Origin: Blasia pusilla
Taxonomy: Eukaryota; Marchantiophyta; Marchantiopsida; Blasiales
Reading direction: 5' to 3'
DNA length: 64,000 bases
NCBI GenBank assembly: GCA_050084515.1
Contig: CM114273.1
Coordinates: 30,132,001-30,196,000, forward strand
Under the pieces are notes generated by a model. It saw only the letters and a list, made by a program, of their open reading frames with translations. It was not told where the DNA came from and did no database searches. A program made the position numbers and the translations under genes. Below are positions 56,214-64,000 of the stretch, in pieces. The first letter of the stretch is position 1. The number at the start of each line of letters is the position of its first letter.

Positions 56214-56717
56214 CACTGCTCCATGCGGGATTCCCTTATCCGTGCTAATCTGTACATGACGAGGGAGTTTGAGATGGTGGTAGCGGATGTTGTAGTGACA
56301 CATCCTAGGCGGGAGGGGGTGCGAGCCCAAGTGGTGGCACAAGGGATATTGCTACAAGGAGCGGTGGCGGCGGTGTCGACGGTCAAGAAGACCCACATTT
56401 ATAGTCGACTCCATGAGGGACATCGATTTATCCCCCTAGCCATTGAGATGTACGGGGCTATGGGGGAGAGGTTTGACTCGTTCGTTACGGATTGCGCCCA
56501 TAATCTCTAGTCGAGAAATGGGTTGTCCTTAGCCACTGCGATACTTTGTTGTAGGCAATGGGTCTCCACAGCTTTGCAGCGTGCCCAGGCAAATGGGCTT
56601 TTGCAGCAAGCTGTGGCGGTTGGAGATGCCAATTCTAGAGGCCCACTTAGTAATAGTCATAATTCTCTAGGTATTACTGATACTACTATCTCTACTGTTG
56701 ATGATTTTGGTCGTTAG
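55522..56717 (+). pseudogene. LINE C-terminal knuckle and endonuclease region, copy 2
   Basis: The frame 55522-56121 (199 codons) runs through FGGVGLIPTELVVS and DGNIPMEVWARIRSCSRKG to the knuckle THCECRRSLDPLGVYLARC and GGERIATHDEM, then a stop. After the AG microsatellite (56163-56212) the frame 56223-56510 has EMVVADVVVTHPRREG, KKTHIYSRLHEGHRF and LAIEMYGAMGERFDSFVTD. The last frame, 56523-56717, has WVSTALQRAQANGLLQQAVA and stops before the 3' UTR. The layout agrees with an R2-type PD-(D/E)xK endonuclease, with residue assignment uncertain. Confidence 0.65.
56163..56212. repeat. (AG)25 microsatellite inside LINE coding sequence
   Basis: Twenty-five uninterrupted AG units lie at the place where LINE copy 1 has only gagagaga (about 21765). 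The flanks ttccatgt and ggcact.ctccatgcggg are shared by both copies, so the run expanded in place. Confidence 0.95.
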
Positions 56718-56830
56718 GGGGGAAGGTCTCCTTCTTTCTCCTCGGGCCGATTTTGGCTTTTAATGCTCCCAATTTTGTATCATGGCCGGCTTCCCATCCT
56801 CTTTTCTATATATTATTACTCTTTTCTTGA

Positions 56831-58440
56831 TACCAGAGTTTGATTCCAAATCAGTCCGGTTTCAACTTCAATTCAATGCCGACGTTAGAAGATTCTGGAC
56901 TCGTGGGTGGGTTTAAGGAACTTAAGGGCGGCCCCCGACCGCGGATCAGGTCATGGTAGATAGGCAACCGTGAACCGGTTAGTCAGGTCGTCGCGCTCCA
57001 TTTACAAAGACCGCAATACGGGGGCAACCCGGCAATGCTGTGTGAATAGGCTCCTGTAATTAGCCTCGTGGTGACAGGGTCTAGCCGACTCTAGAGTGTA
57101 GTGCCACACCTTGTCGGAACCATGAATGCGGAGTGTAGGGGACAGCCATACCGACAACCGAATGGACTCGACGGTGACTCACGCTTGGACTTAAGTGAGT
57201 CCAGAGGTAGATGTCGTTAATTAAAACCTTTTGGATCTGTCAGAAACACGACTCCTCCTGGAGTCCTGTTTGCACGAGGATGATTGTTTGTCTCGTCGCA
57301 CAAGAACATGCGTCCTTCTCCTTCAACATTCCACGGACCATCAGTCCATCACCACTCCGCTACTACACACTCACACATTCGGCAAATGGAAACGTTCGGT
57401 ATTTATGGGTCTCGGTTTCCGCTCCAGTCGTCGAGCGCGCACGCACGCACGCACGCAGTGGCGCAGCGCACTGAGCGCAGCTCGGCTGAGCTGAGATCTG
57501 TCCATCGTACATACTTCGCACTCCTCGAAAGGAGCTCCCCCGAGACGAAAGCCCGGAGTCCGGACTTTACCAAGTCCGCAAGACTCAAAAACCATTTACA
57601 GGAAAAAAAATTAGGTGCTTGGAGTTCGTCGTTCGCGAAGCGTTGGAGAGCTCGACAGGTCGGCGACCGGGCTTGGCAAGTGCATGCGCCAAATTCCCCG
57701 TAAAGGATGATCACGCGGTTGTTGTCGTTGTGGTGGTGGAGTCGTCTGGAATCCGATGGTTGGGTTAGGACGGGTCAGTGGACGTAGAAGTTGCACATAC
57801 GCAGAACACGACTTCGCGCAGGGACGGGACGGGACGGGACGTGACGGAAGGATAGCGTTATGGGTGGAGTGTATGCTCCTGAGCTCTTTCGGTACCACGT
57901 CGTCGAGCGCGGGATACCGTCAAAGCTCGGATTTCGCGAGTGTGCGTAGCTCTATGGACGGACAGGATGCCCTTCCGCAGAACCGCACAGGTGCGTCTTC
58001 TTTTTGGACGTGGTGCGGCATGCACCTAATGGATAGTAGGTACTCGCAATTGAACCACGCTCCATTATTGGGGCCACTTTCTTTCCCGACGAAACGAAAA
58101 GAGTCGTCCTCTCGCCCGTTCCTGGGCTCCGAAATCCGGTGTCGGTTCCTTTTGTTCTTCATTGCGGAGTGAAAACCAGACGATTCACATTCTTCGGAAC
58201 TGTTACCAAGAGTCCGAGTCCGAGTCCCGGACCCAACCGAAGAACCAATGCCACCTCATCTATGGCCTGCGTTTGGAACTCCCGCGCAAGCTCATCAGAT
58301 ATTCCCCACGGGATTCAAAGGCGGATCGTCAGATCTCGTCTCACTTTTCGAAAACATAACCGGGGTTCCAACGAACTATTAATTATGGAATTTCGAATTT
58401 CTAGTATTTACTAACTCGGTAGTTTTCACCGTGACTCGGC
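56831..58440. other. Balanced-composition intergenic segment, no gene recognised
   Basis: 56880-57200 has an unusual, GC-balanced texture with many short stems but no RNA gene that I recognise. 57211-58172 has overlapping open frames of up to 139 codons on both strands, none with a known domain. Simple repeats: gcac units (57439-57456), gggac units (57822-57842) and gagtcc units (58209-58226). It could be host promoter or exon sequence of an unrecognised gene. Confidence 0.4.
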
Positions 58441-58689
58441 CCAAACGAAAACTTGCGTCACGTCATCCGAGTACTTTCTATTTACATTAGAAAATATTCT
58501 ACTATTTTGAAATGATTCAAAATCCCTTTTTTGGAGGATTTTTTTTTCTTCAATTTTTAAAGGTCATAAATGTTTAATATGATCTCCACCATGCTTTCTT
58601 TCATCATCCATTTTATTGATTTTTTATTTTATCCTATGTATAACATAGATTCCCGTTTTTTATCTCGATTGACTTTATAGATGATGTGT

Positions 58690-58730
58690 TAAATTATAAA
58701 AGAATGTGTGTGACATTCTTTTATAATTTA
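58690..58730. repeat. Perfect 18-bp AT-rich hairpin, 5-nt loop
   Basis: taaattataaaagaatgt (58690-58707) and its exact reverse complement (58713-58730) flank gtgtg. Confidence 0.9.
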
Positions 58731-60183
58731 TATAGAATGGTTTAATATGGACCTTCTTCTAAGCCATCCCAAGTTGCTTAGGGGAATTCAACCCCAATGT
58801 TCCCTTCGGCGTCTTTCATACTTTCTTCGTATTCGTCCTCCCATCTCAAAGTTCTAACACGGGTTGGCCTCTTTTAGCATTTTTATCATGAAAATATTTT
58901 CATGTTACTGTTTCTTTATACAGAATAAAGTGGATATGATTTTGAGGGAGAAATTAATAATATAAATGGAATGGGCTTAATTTACTAGTGGTTTTTTGGC
59001 ATGACTTGTGGAATATGATTTCAATATACATGGGCAAAGTTTTGAAAAAAGATCCTATTTGATGATCAAAATGGATGAGTTCTATTTACATCATTTTTTC
59101 AATAATTATTTACCATAGAGAGACATGTGAAGTCTCTCTTTGAATTTTCAAACGTTTATGATGTTGAAAATAAAAAAGCTCTTCTTCATAGAAAAAGTTC
59201 AATAAGAATTGAAAATATGTATTTTCCACCAATCTCGAATAAAAAGTTGGTGGCATTTTCCTCACTAGATATCATAGCCTTCACTTGTATATATATTTTC
59301 TAGAAGGCAAGGGGAATTCAATATGATTTTATTAGAAAATCCCCATTAAACCAATCATGAGGGAAGATATGTATGTGCATGCATAATACATATTTCAAAA
59401 TATAATGTGATTACGATGGAAGAAAATTTCTTATCGACTTGCCATATCACAATTGATTGACAATCAGAGTTCTGGTGTGTTGACTGCAAAGGGAGTCAGC
59501 AAGATGTTTGACTATAATTTTATCACAAGGTTAGCTACATCTCCATTGAGGTTGGATGGACGTTTTTGGAGATTTCCATATTTTTTGATCTTTTTGGGTC
59601 AAATGAACAATAGATCTAATGAACGATCACTTGAAAAACTATGTTGGTAGATTATTGATTTTATCTTCATAATGGAGATTTCGGATGGTATGTTTTGTAA
59701 GGATCATGTGTGCAAGTACTTGCAAATTGCCACCACATCATCTTCAAAGTATGAATGGGAGAGTATATCTACACTTGGAAGTTATACCTACACACTTCGG
59801 ATACCTATTATATGGATATATAGGAGATGTAACTACCATATTGGTTTTTTATGGTTTTTCTAAAAATGAGTGTGTCTTCGATATGAATAGAGTAGTAGAT
59901 TCCATCAAATTAGATATGATGAGTGGTAATTGGACCTATGAGGCATAATCACCAATTAGGGTGGTATGTGTGTGGTCTTGTTCTACATGTCTAACTATAT
60001 TTTTATGGATGTATAAATATTCCAACATGTTAGGAAGATCAATGGATGTGAAGACCAATATGTGTGGTTGCACAAAACGGACAAGACCGCTCTAGACAGA
60101 CATGGACGGAAAATTTTGGCTATGTCCACAAAAATGGATTATGAAAAGTAGGGCCCACACTTATCGTTCATGGTTGAAGGTAG

Positions 60184-60213
60184 GGTTTAGGGTTGGGTTT
60201 AAAACCCTAAACC
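60184..60213. repeat. Head-to-head telomere-like palindrome
   Basis: ggtttagggtt (60184-60194) and its exact complement aaccctaaacc (60203-60213) face each other across eight bases. The motif is the plant telomere repeat tttaggg, present only about one and a half times per arm. Confidence 0.7.
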
Positions 60214-62719
60214 ATTTCTCTCCTTTATTTCTTATATTTCAGAAATAATAATTTTAGGAAAAAAATGAAGTACTATAAACCTTGCTCATCTTCATCTCTT
60301 TCAACATAGAAAGAAAAATATAAAAATTCAAATTTGAGTAGAGGAGTCTCATAAATTTGGGAGGAAAAGTGAGAATACATCGGTTGTGGAAGCAAAAGGG
60401 AAATTCATGGCTAAGGTTTGTTATTTAAGAGTGCTTTTGATTAGAGTTTTGCCACTACATTGTATCTCTCGAGCGTCGAAAACTACGATGCCATGTACTT
60501 GCACTTTGCAAGGTAGCTTTGCAAATCTCAGTGCAAGGCATGTCCTCCATCTCCTATGGCAAGTGATGGAGCTCATCTACCATGTGCAAAATCTCCTTGA
60601 TGTCCACCAACTCTATGGACCTTCCTTTGGGCATATCTTACATAAAAGCTCAAAACACCTATCTCTTATGTGACCATCTCTATTAAAATGATTGCACTAA
60701 AATTGTGGTGGCACTATCTAAGGTTTGAAGTAAGCTTGGGACCAACACCTAATTGTCCTTGTGCTAAAATATGACGTAGGGCAAGTGATTTTATTTCACA
60801 CATGCTAAGGCAAAACTTCTACCCAAGATCACATCAAACAACTATCTAGGCAAATAAGGAAGGGTTTCGAGATACTCAAAACCATAACCATAAGTAAAGA
60901 GAAAAATTGAGCCCCTCCAAAATGTCATGACACAAAAGCCGTAATTTTTTATGGTTGGTGGAATACTAGTTATAGGTACAATCCAACGAGTTCTAAGACA
61001 CGTATGGCAAGGGTTAACAAGAGGGTTACTCATCCTATGGTTAAAGGGAGGAGAGAAGGTATGGAGTGAATGACCTTGAAGACCAAAATAGGATATTTGA
61101 GGTTGGAATTTATTAAACCACATGAAAAACTTGGTTTGTTGGGCTTTATTGCCCTTCATGTACCAAGAGATAACTTTTTGATTTGCAAACACTATGTGAT
61201 TGACACATGGCAATGGGACAACAAATAATTTTTTTGCTATCAATGGAAAAAAAACCTTTTTCTTTATTTTTGGGCATAATGTTGTTGGAGCATGGGTTGC
61301 ACACTAGTGTTCAGAAAAGGAACAGTCATTTATTTTATTCTCTTAATAACTGGAAAGTTGGAAACCCATGGTTAAATTACCTCATCGCTAAGACAAGAAC
61401 CAATGAATTCGTAGACTCCAACAAATCACAACACCATACAAAGGGGCGCGACCGACCGTAAGGCCAACAACCTTACGGGGAAACGGCAATACCTGGAATG
61501 TGGCCGTCCGATCTTACGACACTCCCCTGGGTCAGGGAAAGCTTGGAGTAGCCAGACTATCCCTCACCTGGAAAAGTCATATGCCGCCCCACCTTCATAT
61601 GCAAGTTCATCGTCACGGGGACAACAGTTCAAGTCGCCGCTCATGAGAGACGGACCCAAACTCTCCGTCCACGGCCACGCGGTCAAAACGGACGGAGTGC
61701 ACACTGCATAGCGTAACGCACGCACGTGCTTCCTGTACCAGCAAGACACCAGCACTGGCAGTAGGACGAAAAACGAGACCTGAAGAAAGAAAGTAGGAAG
61801 AAAGGTAACGGCATCTACAAGAAAATGTACATCCGAGCAGCAGGGGTTAAAAGAAAGAAGGCATCTTTGGCGCAAGTTCTTCAAAGAAGCACCTTTTTAC
61901 AGTTGACATTGAAGGGAGCCTAGCGAAGCAAAAGAAAACGTAGTCGCGAGGAACATTGTTGTACATGTGATATGTGTCACGGAACATGGCCTGATGCCAT
62001 TTGGAGTTGCGTTTGGGGCAGGGTCCGGGGAGTTTTTCGTGATAACCGGTACATTTCCGGTCTCTACAAAACCGAGCGGAAATTTTTGAAGATTTTTTAA
62101 TTCCAGCCGGCTAAACAGATACCGGTACAAAGGACACACTCCTCAACCCTTAGTTTTTGGCTGGTAAGTGACAAATTGAATCGGAAATTCTCAAATACTT
62201 CCGGCCAGCTCAACACGTAATCCCGATTCTCCCCGGACATTGGTTTGAGGAGAGTAGACAACTTTGTCAACAACAATAAAAAGAAAAAACCACAAACCCA
62301 TAATTGTTGCCATGACGAGAGAAGAAAAAACAGACGATCCATTGAAAAGAAAAACGAACCAGGATTGAAAAGAAAAAGAAAATGATATTCGTATTATATG
62401 ATTTTCTTAACCCATCAAATGAGAGGACGTCTCTATTATAAACGTCGTTAGCATATGGAGGTTCTATGCACATACCCCTCGTGAACACTTTTATTCAAGC
62501 TGCTCTTTATGTTTAAAAGTTAAATTAAAGTAAATAAAAAGAAGGCTTAGATTTTCTTTCTTATATAATTTTTTACTTGAGAATTATGATTCTCATATCT
62601 CCATTCAAATTCTCCCAAATTTCCATCTTTCTTTTCTTATTTTTCCACATCATACTATTAAACCTTTTAGCTCAATTTGGAGACAAATGATTAAATGACA
62701 CGTATCTTATTATTAAAAG

Positions 62720-62754
62720 AAAACCCATCATGAAGCCCGTTCATGATGGGTTTT
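62720..62754. repeat. Perfect 15-bp hairpin with 5-nt loop and T run
   Basis: aaaacccatcatgaa (62720-62734) and its exact reverse complement (62740-62754) flank gcccg, followed by T to 62759. It looks like a bacterial intrinsic terminator, but no gene ends here and the DNA is nuclear plant sequence. Confidence 0.85.
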
Positions 62755-64000
62755 TTTTTAAATTTTACCCTATACTAAGCAGGCACCAAGAATGGATAAG
62801 ATTTTAATAAAAATATTTTTTTATTTTTTATCTATATTTCTTAATAAATAATATAATATAATTAACTCAAATTCGACATACTCCCCTTTGAATCTTACAT
62901 TTCTATTCTCTTTTCTCATTTGGAAATTAAAAAAAAAAATTTAAGGTTCATGCCAACAAATTATGATAAAAAAAATTTAAATTTTAGTTTTGAGGCAAAT
63001 TTAATTTTCCTTTTGGGAAAAAATGAAAAGGATAAAAGGACACGAATGGGAAAATAAGTATTCTTCAAAATAATGGAAGATTTATATTTTCTATAATAAT
63101 TTTAATTAAGCAAAGTTAAATTTATCATAAAAAAATTTATCTTTATTTTTTTTGTCATCCTTTTTAAGATTAAACTTTATTCAACGCATGTCCACTAATT
63201 TCATATTATCATCCTCCATATGTGAACCTTTTCATTCCCAATCATCTCACGCGGTGCATCGTACGTGCAAAAACTTACTACTACTCTATATGTTCAATTG
63301 AATTTTTTTTAAAAGTGAAATTTGTGTTTTTTTAGGAAAAACTTAAGTATTTATCTGGGGATAAAAATGGATCAATGGGAGAGGGAAAATAATTAATTTT
63401 CCAAAGTGATGAGTCATTTTATTTTATGATGGGGATTAGGAATTGGAACGGAGGATTTCATTTTACCTACTCAACAAGGAAAACTACACGATTACGTTCC
63501 AAAGCAAAGGATAAGGAATTCATAAATTTTCAAATGAGAGGTATCCATGTCAATTTCTTTCTTCAAAAATATTCACTCAAAAATCTATAAGAACTATCAT
63601 TTACAATAGCATCTTAAATGTTGAACTTCACAATTGAGACATGTGTTCAAAGGCTTTACTTGGCAAAATTCAAATTTTTAGCTTACAAAAAATATCCAAA
63701 TGAAAATAGTTTTCCAGAAAAATCTAACTAGGAAAATTTTTGGTCATATATGTGTGGCTAGAAACATTTCTTCATACAATGCCGACCATTAATTTTCTCA
63801 TGTCCTCTAATCATTGTGTTTTATTTCCATTCCTTTGACCCAATGGTGTGCATAAGAACTATAATAGTAGTATGTGTTCATTAGAAAAATCAGTGGGCAT
63901 AGGCAATGCCATTCGTGTACCACATTCATGAAGTGTTTTGTACTATAGGCCAACTAAGCCTAACTCCCTATGGACATTCTTGAATAGATAACTGAAATAT

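Larger units (their letters stand above)
54386..56830 (+). mobile_element. RLE-type LINE copy 2, 5'-truncated
   Basis: Similarity to LINE copy 1 starts abruptly at about 54386 (the equivalent of 19980 in copy 1) next to unrelated AT-rich DNA, so the zinc-finger part is missing, as expected for a truncated insertion. RT, knuckle and endonuclease regions follow, then a 3' UTR of about 110 bp that is only loosely similar to copy 1. The end near 56830 is approximate. This copy is less damaged than copy 1 in its central part, but has frameshifts and an inserted AG run. Confidence 0.8.
58731..64000. other. AT-rich intergenic DNA with remnants
   Basis: No gene is recognised; the longest open frame, 133 codons (60842-61243 minus), has no known motif. 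Near 61172-61240 the stretch ttgatttgcaaacac, then acacatggca, gggacaacaa, resembles the interior of the 24-kb Helitrons, so it is probably an old copy. 61440-62260 is less AT-rich. The segment from 62500 to the window end is strongly AT-rich. A telomere-like palindrome (60184-60213) and a terminator-like hairpin (62720-62754) are listed separately. Confidence 0.5.

Noticed and set aside
57211-58172. Overlapping open frames up to 139 codons
   Set aside because: They overlap on both strands, have no recognisable motif, and contain simple repeats (gcac, gggac).
61456-61478. 8-bp inverted repeat ccgtaagg/ccttacgg
   Set aside because: Too short to stand out from chance in this composition.
1-64000. 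tRNA genes
   Set aside because: No segment with both A-box and B-box motifs at tRNA spacing was found; isolated ggttcga matches lie in LINE or intergenic DNA.

Overview
The window reads as nuclear DNA of a land plant. The evidence is a five-exon U-box/ARM ubiquitin ligase with GT-AG introns, a secreted six-cysteine PR-1 protein, and plant-type CACTA, Ty3/gypsy, RLE-type LINE and Helitron transposons in AT-rich intergenic DNA. I favour a seedless plant (bryophyte or lycophyte grade) because of the LINE type and the methyltransferase-bearing Ty3 elements. That is a weak, family-level inference. About half of the window is decayed transposon DNA.

Layout. 1-4763: 3' half of a CACTA (En/Spm) transposon, with TNP2 transposase, DUF4218, DUF4216 and accessory exons. 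4764 to about 13855: Ty3/gypsy copy 1 on the minus strand, apparently inserted into the CACTA, whose subterminal repeats and terminus resume at about 13856-14756. 18.9-22.4 kb: a LINE on the plus strand. 23.87-24.53 kb: three short Helitrons. 25.90-26.95 kb: an intact PR-1/CAP gene. 28.73-29.08 kb: a 5'-truncated LINE copy with a target-site duplication. 33.7-34.6 kb: two minisatellites. 35.57-39.92 kb: the U-box gene on the minus strand, complete except for one apparent single-base deletion. 44.5-51.7 kb: Ty3/gypsy copy 2, minus strand. 54.39-56.83 kb: a second, 5'-truncated LINE with an AG microsatellite grown inside its coding region. The rest is AT-rich DNA with no recognisable gene.

Most notable: both Ty3 copies have the order gag - protease - cytosine-5 DNA methyltransferase (DNMT3/DRM-like) - reverse transcriptase - RNase H - integrase - PHD finger. 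A DNA-methylation writer lies between protease and RT, and a histone-reader-type zinc finger follows the integrase, where chromoviruses carry a chromodomain. The same layout in two clearly diverged copies shows it is a property of the family. Both copies are dead, with stops, frameshifts and mutated catalytic residues.

Only two host genes are supported. The PR-1 gene has a TATA box, one intron, the CAP tetrad and a C-terminal CAPE-type peptide. The U-box gene resembles the Arabidopsis PUB45/PUB6/PUB7 group. All boundaries, splice sites and domain calls were read by eye; no alignment or database search was run.
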